DNA of 64,000 nt, from contig NZ_CANMCZ010000001.1 in assembly GCF_947496485.1 (NCBI RefSeq), positions 429,596 through 493,595 on the forward strand. Direction: 5' to 3'. Below are positions 37,299 to 47,115 of this stretch, piece after piece; the stretch's first letter is position 1; each line of letters begins with the position of its first letter. The notes under the pieces were generated by a model. The model was given only the letters and a program-made list of their open reading frames with translations. It searched no databases and was not told the origin of the DNA. The DNA comes from an uncultured Winogradskyella sp. GTDB taxonomy: Bacteria; Bacteroidota; Bacteroidia; Flavobacteriales; Flavobacteriaceae. Made by a program: the position numbers and the translations under genes.

Positions 37299-38342
37299 CT
37301 AAATAAATCGGTTTATATCAATTTCTGAGTCTAATATTTTATCATTTTCAATGAACTTGAAAAGCTTGTCTGCAACATAAGGTGCAATCATGACTCCTCT
37401 TGTTCCCAGGCCGTTTAACACATAAAGATTTTCATGTTTTGTATGCCTGCCAATTAAAGGTCTTCTATCTTTAACAGTTGGTCTGATGCCTGCGACATGA
37501 TTTATAACTTCAAAATCACATTTTACAAATGTTCTTAGTTTTGAAAGTAGTTCTTCTTTTGCTGTTGCTGTAGGTGCACTTGATTTATCTTCATTGTTGT
37601 ATGTAGAACCTACATTATATAAATCTTCACCGAGTGGAATAACAAATACTGATGATTTAATGGCGTATTCAATTTTTAAGTCTGGTGCTTTTATAGTCAA
37701 AATTTCACCTTTTGATCCTGTTAGAGGAATGTGGCTAAAAAATGGATTCTTCTTAACGCCAAAACCTTCAGCAAACACTATTTGTTTAGTCCTAAAATTA
37801 TCATATCGAATTATAGATTTTTCTAATTGAATATTAATATGTTGAAAAGTCGCATCTTTCAGAAAACCCTTCTTTCTTAATAAATTTTTGTAACCAGAAA
37901 TTAGTGTTTCGGTATCTACACGACCAGCATGCAACACTTCACCATATCCAAAAGGTGCATCAATTTGAGGATTTTTATTCTTAATTAATTGTGTTGAAAG
38001 AAATGCTTCTAGACTTGGTTTGTCTGATGCTGTAAACCATTTATTCTGCTCTTGTATTGAGTTAAGCCTTCTTAAAATTCTAAGCTTATAATCAAACTTA
38101 ATGTTTAGCTCTTTTTCAATCTTTACATAAAGTGGAAGAGCAAGTGCTAATTGTTCCTTGGCTTTCCAAACTTCTGAAAAACGTTTTAATATTACTGGAT
38201 TATATAATCCTGCCGCAACTATAGAAGACTTCTGCGAATTATCATCAAATACTACAAAAGATTTATTATGTGCTCTCAATTGTTCACAAAAGGCTATGCT
38301 CGCTAATCCACAACCTACAATAATATAATCTACTTCTTTCAT
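37299..38342 (-). CDS. FAD-dependent oxidoreductase (DAO family)
   Basis: 347 residues. The N-terminal dinucleotide-binding stretch is DYIIVGCGLASIAFCEQL with an altered GxGxxG (G-C-G-L-A-S), so cofactor binding should be checked. The C-terminal DAO signature is present: HVAGIRPTVKDRRPLIGRHTKHENLYVLNGLGTRGVMIAPYVA. It looks like the glycine-oxidase/MnmC-C type of amine oxidase. It lies downstream of gldN but beyond a strong terminator, so it needs its own promoter. Substrate unknown. Confidence 0.85.
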   Translation of the reverse strand: MKEVDYIIVGCGLASIAFCEQLRAHNKSFVVFDDNSQKSSIVAAGLYNPVILKRFSEVWKAKEQLALALPLYVKIEKELNIKFDYKLRILRRLNSIQEQNKWFTASDKPSLEAFLSTQLIKNKNPQIDAPFGYGEVLHAGRVDTETLISGYKNLLRKKGFLKDATFQHINIQLEKSIIRYDNFRTKQIVFAEGFGVKKNPFFSHIPLTGSKGEILTIKAPDLKIEYAIKSSVFVIPLGEDLYNVGSTYNNEDKSSAPTATAKEELLSKLRTFVKCDFEVINHVAGIRPTVKDRRPLIGRHTKHENLYVLNGLGTRGVMIAPYVADKLFKFIENDKILDSEIDINRFI

Positions 38343-38401
38343 TGTGGTAAAAATAACATATGATTAGACACGCTCAGCATGAGAATAGAACTAAATTAAA
38401 C

Positions 38402-38432
38402 AAAAAAACGCTCACTTTTAAAGTGAGCGTTT
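38402..38432 (-). terminator. Terminator of the gldKLMN operon
   Basis: Near-perfect 13-bp palindrome AAACGCTCACTTT / AAAGTGAGCGTTT (38406-38432) followed on the minus strand by a run of T (plus-strand A at 38402-38408). It lies 24 bases past the gldN stop. Confidence 0.92.
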
Positions 38433-38455
38433 CTATTTCTATCGATGTGTGTTAA

Positions 38456-39364
38456 CTAGTAACTCCACATGTCTTGTTCAAAGTTTCTAATTTTATCTTT
38501 GATACGTTCTGATTCTAAAAGTTGCATTAAAGCGTTTTCAGCTACATACTCTTTTACCTCTCTATCACCATAAACATTTTCTTCTTTGTAGATTATTCCA
38601 CCAAAGCGTCTGCTGTTTAATAAGTGATCAAAAGATAATGGTACTGCACTGTTTTTGTCATTAAATGCTTTAGCCTCATGCATAATATCTCTTACTTCTG
38701 GATAGAATACCCAAAACATAGGAATAGGCTCACTATTGGCGTCATCTTCAGAATCAATAAAGTTAACATCTGGTGCTGCAGGAGCAATACCCAAAATACG
38801 GTATTTTAATTCTCCTTGACGCTTATCAAAATACCAAAGACCTTTAATAAGAAATGAATTAATGTCAGCAGCTCCGATTTCTCTTCTGATAACATACTCT
38901 TCTGGTATCTCATCTTCACTCACACCGTTTTCATTCATATAGTCAATACCAGCATCAGTAATTTTAGTCATAGTTAAAGATGGCTTCAAATCTTCAAGAG
39001 TACGTTCTTCTGTAAAATACGAATCACCATACACCTTAGGTATCATACCGCTTTTAATGTTATCCATTAATACTTGGTACAACGATTTTCTGTCATCTCC
39101 TAAGTTATTCTCAATTGGAAAATACAAAGGAAAATTAACACGCTCATCTAGAACCACTTTTTCCCAGATCATTTTAGAAAATAAGATATCTCTATCTCCA
39201 ACATAACCGTATTCTAATGGTTTGTCGTTATCTAGAAGTAGTTGTGCTTCTGTTTTCATGCCAATCTCTTCTGGTATTTTAGCATTAAGGACATTAGCCT
39301 GTGCAAACATGGTATTGGTTGCAAAAAGAGCCAGTCCGACATATATAAAGCTTTTAAATTTCAT
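38456..39364 (-). CDS. gldN: Gliding motility / T9SS protein GldN
   Basis: Periplasmic ring component of the type IX secretion system that partners GldK. 302 residues with a signal peptide (1-21, ending TMFAQ). Typical GldN features: repeated aromatic and acidic stretches such as GYVGDRDILFSKMIWEKVVLDERVNFPLYFP, LYQVLMDNIKSG and RRFGGIIYKEENVYGDREVKEYV. It is last of the four gld genes and is followed by a strong terminator. The order gldK-gldL-gldM-gldN is conserved in the phylum, which makes the call firm. Confidence 0.95.
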   Translation of the reverse strand: MKFKSFIYVGLALFATNTMFAQANVLNAKIPEEIGMKTEAQLLLDNDKPLEYGYVGDRDILFSKMIWEKVVLDERVNFPLYFPIENNLGDDRKSLYQVLMDNIKSGMIPKVYGDSYFTEERTLEDLKPSLTMTKITDAGIDYMNENGVSEDEIPEEYVIRREIGAADINSFLIKGLWYFDKRQGELKYRILGIAPAAPDVNFIDSEDDANSEPIPMFWVFYPEVRDIMHEAKAFNDKNSAVPLSFDHLLNSRRFGGIIYKEENVYGDREVKEYVAENALMQLLESERIKDKIRNFEQDMWSY

Positions 39365-39427
39365 CTTATCTTAATTTTAATTTGGGATATTATATTACTA
39401 ACGTATTTCTTATACGAAAATTATAGG

Positions 39428-40996
39428 TTAATTAGTTACTTCAACAATAACTGGCGATACATTTTTTAGTCTGTATGATGCGTTATTTGTTATTTTTGCC
39501 TTGATATCGAAAATAGTGATATTGTCTCCTCTACGTGCTTTTTTAATAGCTGCTTTGGCTTGACTATTCATTTTAGTACCAGCAACATTTACAGTTGGTT
39601 GTCCTGGAACTTTAATTTTGAATGACGTTACACCAATTGGTAAATCGAATACAAAATCATTTAATTCTGCACCAACAGTACCTATCTCAACATTACGCTT
39701 TGGTAATTTTACCACACCACTCTGTTTAGCAATTGTACCCGTAGGAGCTGGAATATCTTTAATTCTAAAAGTCTTTTTATCACTTGCTCTTGAACCATCA
39801 TCTAGAGTAGCAGTAACATTAATAGTCACTTCTCTACCAGAACTTGGATTCATTACGTATTTACCTTTTCCTAAATCTTTAAGTCCAGTTGCGTTTGCTT
39901 TCACCTTATTATCTGGTACGCCAGCAAAAGAAATAGTCATTGGGTTTGATACACCACGATAAACAACATTCATCTTATCTGCTGAAATAGTAGCAGAATT
40001 TGGTCTTGGTACTACAACATAGTTTCCAATAATTGGAATATCTAACGGCTTACCATCTTCTAAGAAAGTAAATTTACCTTCAATATTATGCTCACCAACA
40101 TTTCCAACATTAAAATCTAATTTTGCTGCACCAGTAGAATCAATAGCATTGGTTAAATCAATTTCTTGTCCCCCAACAGTTAATTTTGTTGGTGTTACAT
40201 TAGCATACTTTCCTAATACTACTCTACCTTGGAATTTTTCACCTGCAAAAAATGCAGATTTGTCTGCCAATACGATAGCCTGGTATTTCTTTAAAGAAGT
40301 AGCGTCACTAACAAGATTTCCTAAAAATCCGTTATAAATATTAGTTTCAGTAGCTTTAACATCATTTTGCATAGCTGTTAATTTTGTATATGATGCAATT
40401 GCAGGAAATCCTTGGAAATGATAATCTAACCATTTCTTTTCTTTTCCTTCATTATTTTCTACTAATCCAGTATTAAAACGTTTTTCAATACTTGCAATAA
40501 CTGGAAGCCATTTACCTTCATTTGGTATTACAGCTTTTAAGTCATTTTTAAATTTATCGATTCTTGCAACGATTTCATCACCTCTTTTAGTAAGACGATC
40601 TCCAGTAAACCAAAGCTCATCTAACTTATCACCTTTATCCATTTCTTCATAAGGTAACTTTCCATCTTCTAACTCATATTGTCCATTTTTCACAATATCG
40701 TTAGCTTTTACATTTTCTAAGAATTTATAAAAATCATCAGAAATAATGCTTATTTGTTTGGCCTTTTCATTTGCAGCTGCAAACTCCTCAGGCTTTTCTT
40801 CAGCTTGTGTACTTAATTGAGTAAGAATACCTTCATTTGAAGCAGACGCTAATTCATTCGCCCCTACAAATTTAGCATTCATTAAACCAAATGCCGATAA
40901 AACTTCTTTCGACATGGTCATTGCAATCATAGCAATAAATACCAAGTACATTAAGTTAATCATTTTCTGCCTTGCAGATAATTTTCCTCCTGCCAT
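39428..40996 (-). CDS. gldM: Gliding motility / T9SS motor protein GldM
   Basis: With GldL forms the proton-driven motor of the type IX secretion system. 522 residues: a cytoplasmic start MAGGKLSARQKMINLMYLV, one membrane helix (about 14-33, MINLMYLVFIAMIAMTMSKEVL), then a long periplasmic part with an alpha-helical D1 and beta-rich D2-D4 domains (LADKSAFFAGEKFQGRVVLGKY, GVSNPMTISFAGVPDNKV, IPAPTGTIAKQSGVVKL). It follows gldL by 51 bases and precedes gldN. Confidence 0.96.
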   Translation of the reverse strand: MAGGKLSARQKMINLMYLVFIAMIAMTMSKEVLSAFGLMNAKFVGANELASASNEGILTQLSTQAEEKPEEFAAANEKAKQISIISDDFYKFLENVKANDIVKNGQYELEDGKLPYEEMDKGDKLDELWFTGDRLTKRGDEIVARIDKFKNDLKAVIPNEGKWLPVIASIEKRFNTGLVENNEGKEKKWLDYHFQGFPAIASYTKLTAMQNDVKATETNIYNGFLGNLVSDATSLKKYQAIVLADKSAFFAGEKFQGRVVLGKYANVTPTKLTVGGQEIDLTNAIDSTGAAKLDFNVGNVGEHNIEGKFTFLEDGKPLDIPIIGNYVVVPRPNSATISADKMNVVYRGVSNPMTISFAGVPDNKVKANATGLKDLGKGKYVMNPSSGREVTINVTATLDDGSRASDKKTFRIKDIPAPTGTIAKQSGVVKLPKRNVEIGTVGAELNDFVFDLPIGVTSFKIKVPGQPTVNVAGTKMNSQAKAAIKKARRGDNITIFDIKAKITNNASYRLKNVSPVIVEVTN

Positions 40997-41047
40997 TTTA
41001 ATTTAGTTTTTAAATGTTAATTAATAAATCTCGATTATAAAAACCAA

Positions 41048-41677
41048 TTAGTTTTTGTTCATTGCAGATAACATACCACCATATACACCATTTAATGATG
41101 AAAGGTTAGATGCTAAGGATTGCATTTGCTCTTTTAATTTAGTAGCATTTTCAACAGCCTCTTCATTTATAGCTGCTTGACGATTTGCACTTTCCATTTG
41201 TACTTTATACAAACTATTTAAAGATTCCATTTGCGCTGCAGCTAATGATAATTCTTCGCTATATTTCTTTTGAGCTGTCATTGAATCCACAGTTGGTGAA
41301 ATTCCTCTTGCTGCTCCTTCAAAATTTTTGATACTTGTGCCTAAGCTAGCCATAAGTTCTCCATCAATTTTAGCTTCTTTTAATAAACCATCTAATTTCT
41401 TAGACAATAAACCTTCAGCATCTTTTGGCTCTTCTTTTTTCTTTTTACCTGAAGTCTGTCCGCCAGCTAATTCAGGGTATACTAATGACCAATCTAAGTC
41501 ATCTCCTTGTTTTTCAAAGGCTGAAATTGTAAATACAATTGCTTCTACAATCATACCAATAGTAAGTATAAGTGATCCGTAAGGCCAATGCTGAATCTTG
41601 AATAATGCGCCAATAATTACAATTGCCGCTCCAAGTCCATAGACCATGTTCATTGATGATAATTTCTTCTGTGCCAT
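41048..41677 (-). CDS. gldL: Gliding motility / T9SS motor protein GldL
   Basis: Inner-membrane motor subunit, 209 residues, forming a pentamer around a GldM dimer. Two N-terminal membrane helices (about 10-28 and 32-52: MNMVYGLGAAIVIIGALFKIQHWPYG, SLILTIGMIVEAIVFTISAFE). Glu in EAIVF of the second helix is the expected proton-path acid. The C-terminal cytoplasmic part is coiled coil (LAAAQMESLNSLYKVQMESANRQAAINEEAVENATKLKEQM). Located between gldK and gldM. Confidence 0.96.
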   Translation of the reverse strand: MAQKKLSSMNMVYGLGAAIVIIGALFKIQHWPYGSLILTIGMIVEAIVFTISAFEKQGDDLDWSLVYPELAGGQTSGKKKKEEPKDAEGLLSKKLDGLLKEAKIDGELMASLGTSIKNFEGAARGISPTVDSMTAQKKYSEELSLAAAQMESLNSLYKVQMESANRQAAINEEAVENATKLKEQMQSLASNLSSLNGVYGGMLSAMNKN

Positions 41678-41758
41678 AATTTGTTTAGTTTTAAGTTTAA
41701 GTTAATGGATGTAACTTAAGTAGGTTAATTTAATTTGGTTATTATTTATTTTTATTTT

Positions 41759-43111
41759 TTAATTCGTTGCTGCATTTTTAGTGACTTCAGTTCCCATGTA
41801 ATCCTGAACTGTTCTAAAGCCAATATAACTTCTTGCAGAATCTGCATATTCATAATCTCTTGAGCTTACTTGTAAGAAATAAGCAACATCTTTCCAAGAA
41901 CCACCTCTTACCACTTTACGAGTGTTATCAGGATCGTTTACATTTGGATTTATTGATGAAGAATATTCATATGATGCAGGATCGTAAGAACCGTTTACCC
42001 ATTCTGAAACGTTACCTGCCATATTATATAGATTAAAATCATTTGGATCGTAAGCATCTGCTTCTACAGTATATAAAGCCTGATCTGCTGCATAATCACC
42101 TCTTAATGGTTTAAAGTTAGCCATAAAACAACCTCTGTCGTTTTTAGTGTAAGGTCCACCCCAAGGATATGTTGCTCCTTGTAGTCCACCACGTGCTGCA
42201 TACTCCCATTCTGCTTCAGATGGCAATCTATATGAGTTAACAGGTTGTTTACCTTTGCTTCTTTGGTAACCGTTATGGTTTAAAGTTCTCCACTGACAAA
42301 AAGCTTGAGCTTGTTTCCAAGAAACGCCAACTACTGGATAATTTCCATAAGCATCGTGCCAGAAATAATCATTGTGCATTGGCTCATTATATGAGTATGC
42401 AAAATCTCGAATCCATGCTGTTGTATCTGGATATACCTCTACTTCTTGCTGAATTACAACTTCAGAACGTTTAAGATTTCTGTTTCTAGCTGCTTTTTGG
42501 ATATCCATATAAGTATATTGGAACTTAAATTGCTTAACATCCCAAGTACGTTGACCATTATATGATTCTTCAAGAGGTAAATACATACCATCCATCACTT
42601 CAGCATATAATTCGTCTGGGTAATCATCAGTATCGAAATATAAATCTGCATCACGATTAATTTTTCTTTGCTCATTACCATATGTATTTTGCATATAGCT
42701 TTCGTAAGCGTTAAGGTCTTCGGGATTTGCATCTTTATATGCAAATTCTCCAATGTCTCCATTACCAGGAGTCTTACCTTCTAAATCAGCCATTTCAGCT
42801 AACTTTAATCTTAGAACGGAATCTCTTACCCATTCTACAAATTGACGATACTCACTGTTTGTAATTTCTGTTTCGTCCATATAAAATGCACGTACAGTAG
42901 CGGTTTTTGTGGGTGCATCTTGCACACCAGCTAAGTCATCATCAGATTTACCCATAATAAAAGCTCCACCAGGAACTAAAGTCATTCCATAGGGTTTTTC
43001 TGGATGCCACGATTTTCCTTTTACACCTACCAATTGTCCACGGTCTCCAGAATTACAGCTGGCAACCAAAACTAGTACTGCGGTTAGTAAAATAAACTTT
43101 TTAATATTCAT
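41759..43111 (-). CDS. gldK: Gliding motility / T9SS lipoprotein GldK
   Basis: Outer-membrane lipoprotein of the T9SS ring, related to formylglycine-generating enzymes. The lipobox is VLVASC (Cys about 19). The FGE-like fold shows as YGMTLVPGGAFIMGKSDDDL, MDETEITNSEYRQFVEWV, YPVVGVSWKQAQAFCQWR, YRLPSEAEWEYAARGG, NVSEWVNGSYD and KVVRGGSWKD. 450 residues is usual. It is the first gene of the gldKLMN operon; a weak TATGTTTA box is seen on the minus strand near 43157-43164. Confidence 0.96.
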   Translation of the reverse strand: MNIKKFILLTAVLVLVASCNSGDRGQLVGVKGKSWHPEKPYGMTLVPGGAFIMGKSDDDLAGVQDAPTKTATVRAFYMDETEITNSEYRQFVEWVRDSVLRLKLAEMADLEGKTPGNGDIGEFAYKDANPEDLNAYESYMQNTYGNEQRKINRDADLYFDTDDYPDELYAEVMDGMYLPLEESYNGQRTWDVKQFKFQYTYMDIQKAARNRNLKRSEVVIQQEVEVYPDTTAWIRDFAYSYNEPMHNDYFWHDAYGNYPVVGVSWKQAQAFCQWRTLNHNGYQRSKGKQPVNSYRLPSEAEWEYAARGGLQGATYPWGGPYTKNDRGCFMANFKPLRGDYAADQALYTVEADAYDPNDFNLYNMAGNVSEWVNGSYDPASYEYSSSINPNVNDPDNTRKVVRGGSWKDVAYFLQVSSRDYEYADSARSYIGFRTVQDYMGTEVTKNAATN

Positions 43112-43270
43112 AGTAACTCGAGGTTAAATTAGTCATAATTAATTTTGAGGTCGTAAACATATTTATATATTTTCGAATAAACAACTTTTTTTACAATTTT
43201 TTTGCATTTCGTCCTAAAAATAAGCAGTTCATCGATGAAAAAAGGGTTGATAATCGATAAAACGTTCATT

Positions 43271-44437
43271 TTAGAAGCTATTCTTCCTGTAGGCTTTATA
43301 CCAACGTTCTGGTATTTCACCTTGAGTTGCGCGTACATAATCGGCATGCATGCAAGGTAATAACGTATGCTTCTTTAATTTATTATTAACATCTGGTAAA
43401 AATGGTATCTCAATCCACCATCTACCAGTTTTTAAACTTTTATAGAAGGTAAGATCATCTTCTTCTACCAAAACATTATATTTTTGATAATGCTTTTCGT
43501 TTAAAAAATCGTCATCCTTTACTCTGCAATTTACCCCTTCCACAAAATACCATATCATTTGCGCCACCAACATAGAAGTTGCACTGTCATTTTTTGAATT
43601 ATGGTATTCATATATTCCAAAAGAAGATACTTTATTGCTTATACCAGCATATCTACCAATAGCACATATCTCTTTACCAGAAAATCCATTAGGTGAATAT
43701 TTTTGATTATCACTAACCTCTGCCGCTCTCACCGACTTTAAATCTACTGATACTATATGTGCATCTCGCATAAGCGGCTCTACCATATTAATGTCACTAG
43801 AAATTTCTCCTAAGCGATAAGCCTCAAAATACAACTTTTCTATGAGATCTATTTCTTCTTGGGAGTTAAAATAGGTTTGATAACCTATAGTAGAGTAATT
43901 AAACAGATTGTAAGGTTCTTCTACAATCACTTTACCAACATAACTGTTGTTCTTAATAGGGAGGTTAGCATCACCCAAATCAAAATTAGTATCAACATTT
44001 ACAATATTCACCATAGGTAATACTGAATCGTATGCTCTGTAATTAGCATATGTTAAGTCTTGACTTCCGCCTAAAATAATAGGAATAATATCCTTTTCTA
44101 CTAAAACTGTAATTGCTGTTCTTAAAGCAAAGTATGTATCCTCTACAGTTTCACCTGGTTCAATATCACCTAAATCAGCGATTGAGGTATACCAATTTCC
44201 AGGAAATAAAGTGTATAATGTTTTTCTTATTGAGTCGAAGCTTATTTCTGCACCTATATAATTGACATCATTTCTGTTCTCTTTAACTCCAATGATTACA
44301 ATTTGCACACCTTCTAAGTCTGGAATGCCTTTTTGATGCGAATGAATTTTAATCTTTTTTCCAAGTGCTTGTTGTGCTATGAGTTCGTTATGAGCTAAAA
44401 CTGCATCAGAGACAGGCGAAAGGAAATTAAAATTCAT
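43271..44437 (-). CDS. Arginase/formimidoylglutamase-fold protein with altered metal ligands
   Basis: 388 residues of ureohydrolase fold, but the two-metal site is changed. The family GGDH motif reads G123-G-S-Q126-D; the DAHxD motif reads D149-T-N151-F-D153; the SxDxD motif reads S230-V-D232-L-K234. Both histidines and one aspartate are thus replaced. It may have lost ureohydrolase activity and serve a binding role, or use another chemistry. It lies 6 bases after topA and before gldK, a conserved neighbourhood in Flavobacteriia as I recall it. Databases often label such proteins formimidoylglutamase; I would not. Confidence 0.82.
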   Translation of the reverse strand: MNFNFLSPVSDAVLAHNELIAQQALGKKIKIHSHQKGIPDLEGVQIVIIGVKENRNDVNYIGAEISFDSIRKTLYTLFPGNWYTSIADLGDIEPGETVEDTYFALRTAITVLVEKDIIPIILGGSQDLTYANYRAYDSVLPMVNIVNVDTNFDLGDANLPIKNNSYVGKVIVEEPYNLFNYSTIGYQTYFNSQEEIDLIEKLYFEAYRLGEISSDINMVEPLMRDAHIVSVDLKSVRAAEVSDNQKYSPNGFSGKEICAIGRYAGISNKVSSFGIYEYHNSKNDSATSMLVAQMIWYFVEGVNCRVKDDDFLNEKHYQKYNVLVEEDDLTFYKSLKTGRWWIEIPFLPDVNNKLKKHTLLPCMHADYVRATQGEIPERWYKAYRKNSF

Positions 44438-44443
44438 AATGTA

Positions 44444-46957
44444 TTACTTCTTTTTGGTGGTCGTTTTTTTCTTTGTGGTTTTCTTTCTGGTAGTTTTCTT
44501 CTTAGGCGCATTCTTTTCAAGTAGTGCTTGCGCTTTTTCTAATGTCATTTTACTAACATCTACTGTTTTTGCCAATTCTACTTTTTGCTTGCCTTTTATA
44601 ATATTGTGTCTTCCCCATCTTGCTTTCTCAACTCGAATACCTTCATCTTCCCAGTTATGGATAACCTTATCTATTTCTTTTTGAATCTTTTCTTCTATCA
44701 AGGTTACAATATCTTCCTCAGATAAATTATCCCAATCATACTTCTTATTTACATTGATAAACATGTTGTTCCATTTAATAAATGGCCCAAAACGTCCTTT
44801 TCCTTTAGTAACTTCTATATCCTTATATATATATATAGGAGCATCTGCTTTTTCTTTCTCCTTAATATATATGATAGCCTCATCTAATTCTACACTTAAT
44901 GGATCTACTCCTTTTGGAAGCGAAACAAACTTTTTACCAAAACGTACATAAGGTCCAAAACGTCCATTATTAACTTCTACCTCATCATCCTTATAATGTC
45001 CTAAAGCTTTTGGCAACTTAAATAAGTCCATTGCCTCTTCAAATGTTATTGAGTTTAATTGCTGGTCTGGTGATAAACTTGCAAACTTGGGTTTCTCTTC
45101 ATCATCCATAGTACCAACTTGTACCATTGGCCCAAATTTACCTAAACGCACACTGACTTGACGACCAGTTTTTGGATCCTCTCCAAGAATACGTTCTCCA
45201 GATTCGCGTTCGGCATTTTCTTTTACATCTTCAACTTGTGGATGGAAGCCTTTATAAAAATCCTTCATCATTTCTCGCCAATCTTCTTTGCCTTCAGCTA
45301 TATCATCAAATTTATCTTCTACTTTAGCTGTGAAGTTATAATCCAAAATACTTTCAAAATGATTCACTAAGAAATCGGTAACAATAATACCTATGTCTGT
45401 CGGTACAAGTTTACCTTTATTAGAGCCTGTTTTTTCAGATAGTTCATTTTGTTTTATATCACCTTTTTCAAAGACTAATTGCTTGTATCCTCTTTCTTCT
45501 CCTTCATGACTTCCTTTTTCAACATAATTTCTATTTTGAATAGTCGATATGGTTGGTGCGTATGTTGACGGTCTACCAATACCTAGTTCTTCTAATTGTT
45601 TCACCAATGAGGCTTCAGTATATCTTGCAGGTGGTCTGGTAAAACGTTGCGTTGCTGTAATGTACTTATTCTCGAGTATTTCACCGATTTTTAAATCTGG
45701 TAAAATCCCTTCTTGTTCTGTATCTTCATCATCTGTACCTTCTAAATATACTTTAAGAAAACCATCAAAAGTTATAATTTCACCATTTGCAGTAAACTGA
45801 TCGCTAACCTTATTATTAGCATCAATAGTTATTTTAAGATTTGTACGCTCTAATTTTGCATCGCTCATTTGAGAAGCGATAGCGCGTTTCCAAATCAAAT
45901 CGTATAATCTCGCTTGGTCGCGTTCTGCATTTACTGTATGATTAGCAAAATCTGTTGGTCTTATAGCTTCATGAGCTTCTTGTGCTCCTTTAGACTTTCC
46001 TTTATAACTCTTCGGATTACTATATTCTGAACCAAATGCTGAAATGATTTCATTTTCAGCACCTTTTTTAGCCTCTTCAGAAAGATTAACACTATCTGTT
46101 CTCATATAAGTAATTAAACCCGCTTCGTACAAACGTTGTGCGTTACTCATAGTTCTACTTACAGAAAATCCTAGTTTACGTGATGCTTCTTGTTGAAGCG
46201 TAGATGTTGTAAATGGAGCTGCAGCTGATTTTTTAGCAGGTTTCTTTTGCAGATCTGAAACCTTATAAGTTGCACCTATATTATCGTTTAGAAATTGAAG
46301 GGCTTCTTTTTCAGAATTGAAATTCTTCGGCAATTTAGCTTTAAATGAATTTCCATCTTCATTAGAAAATTCCGCATCAACTCTATATGAGGCTTTGGCT
46401 TCAAAATTGTCTATAGCTCTTTCGCGTTCTACGATTAAACGTACAGAAACCGATTGTACTCTACCAGCAGATAACCCACCTTTAACTTTTCTCCATAATA
46501 CAGGCGATAATTCGTAACCTACTATACGGTCTAAAACACGTCTAGCTTGCTGAGCATCTACCAAGTTATAATCTATACTTCTTGGGTTTTCGATCGCCTT
46601 ATTGATGGCGCTTTTTGTAATCTCGTGGAATACAATTCGCTTTGTTTTTTCTTTATCAAGTTTTAAAGTTTCTGCCAAGTGCCATGCTATTGCTTCACCC
46701 TCTCGATCCTCATCACTTGCTAACCAAACCATATCCGCTTTTTTAGCTAAATCCTTTAGCCTTTTAACTACATCCTTCTTGTCTTTAGAGACTTGATACT
46801 TTGGCATAAAATCTCCTTCAACATCCACTCCTAATTCTTTAGAAGGTAGATCTGCAATGTGCCCAAAACTGGACTCCACTTTATAATCTTTTCCTAAAAA
46901 TTTCTCAATGGTTTTAGCTTTTGCTGGTGACTCAACTATAACTAGATTCTTCGGCAT
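44444..46957 (-). CDS. topA: DNA topoisomerase I (type IA)
   Basis: Relaxes negative supercoils. 837 residues: Toprim domain VIVESPAKAKTIEKFLG (7-22) and SDEDREGE (81-88); catalytic Tyr284 in LITYMRTDS; then C-terminal topoisomerase repeats without clear zinc-ribbon cysteines (FGPMVQVG, FGPYVRFG, FGPFIKW). The last 25 residues are a Lys/Thr-rich tail (KKKTTRKKTT...), probably for DNA contact. A -7 box TACATTTG lies 21 bases upstream of the start. The arginase-like gene follows closely and may be co-transcribed. Confidence 0.97.
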   Translation of the reverse strand: MPKNLVIVESPAKAKTIEKFLGKDYKVESSFGHIADLPSKELGVDVEGDFMPKYQVSKDKKDVVKRLKDLAKKADMVWLASDEDREGEAIAWHLAETLKLDKEKTKRIVFHEITKSAINKAIENPRSIDYNLVDAQQARRVLDRIVGYELSPVLWRKVKGGLSAGRVQSVSVRLIVERERAIDNFEAKASYRVDAEFSNEDGNSFKAKLPKNFNSEKEALQFLNDNIGATYKVSDLQKKPAKKSAAAPFTTSTLQQEASRKLGFSVSRTMSNAQRLYEAGLITYMRTDSVNLSEEAKKGAENEIISAFGSEYSNPKSYKGKSKGAQEAHEAIRPTDFANHTVNAERDQARLYDLIWKRAIASQMSDAKLERTNLKITIDANNKVSDQFTANGEIITFDGFLKVYLEGTDDEDTEQEGILPDLKIGEILENKYITATQRFTRPPARYTEASLVKQLEELGIGRPSTYAPTISTIQNRNYVEKGSHEGEERGYKQLVFEKGDIKQNELSEKTGSNKGKLVPTDIGIIVTDFLVNHFESILDYNFTAKVEDKFDDIAEGKEDWREMMKDFYKGFHPQVEDVKENAERESGERILGEDPKTGRQVSVRLGKFGPMVQVGTMDDEEKPKFASLSPDQQLNSITFEEAMDLFKLPKALGHYKDDEVEVNNGRFGPYVRFGKKFVSLPKGVDPLSVELDEAIIYIKEKEKADAPIYIYKDIEVTKGKGRFGPFIKWNNMFINVNKKYDWDNLSEEDIVTLIEEKIQKEIDKVIHNWEDEGIRVEKARWGRHNIIKGKQKVELAKTVDVSKMTLEKAQALLEKNAPKKKTTRKKTTKKKTTTKKK

Positions 46958-46977
46958 TCTTTCTTTTTTTGAGGTTA

Positions 46978-47004
46978 CAAATGTATATGAAAATTAAGTT
47001 ACAA
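46978..47004 (-). promoter_or_regulatory. Promoter of topA
   Basis: Minus strand: TTG (47004-47002), 16 bases, TACATTTG (46985-46978), a perfect TAnnTTTG. The start codon lies about 20 bases downstream. Confidence 0.55.
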
Positions 47005-47054
47005 TCCTAATTTGGTCTTAAATACGATACATTTAGTCGTGATTTTAAGGCTGT

Positions 47055-47090
47055 AATAAACAGAAAGAGCCTTACAAAAAGTAAGACTCT
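47055..47090 (-). terminator. Terminator after the 144-aa lipoprotein gene
   Basis: Minus-strand stem AGAGTCTTAC / GTAAGGCTCT (47090-47081 with 47075-47066, one wobble) around a 5-base loop, followed by a modest T-rich stretch. Confidence 0.65.
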
Positions 47091-47115
47091 AACTAATTTT
47101 AAAAAATTTTATTTT

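Noticed and set aside
43129..43347. 72-codon minus-strand frame between gldK and the arginase-like gene
   Set aside because: It overlaps the end of the arginase-like gene out of frame, has a lysine/tyrosine-rich random composition, and covers the region where the gldK promoter should lie.
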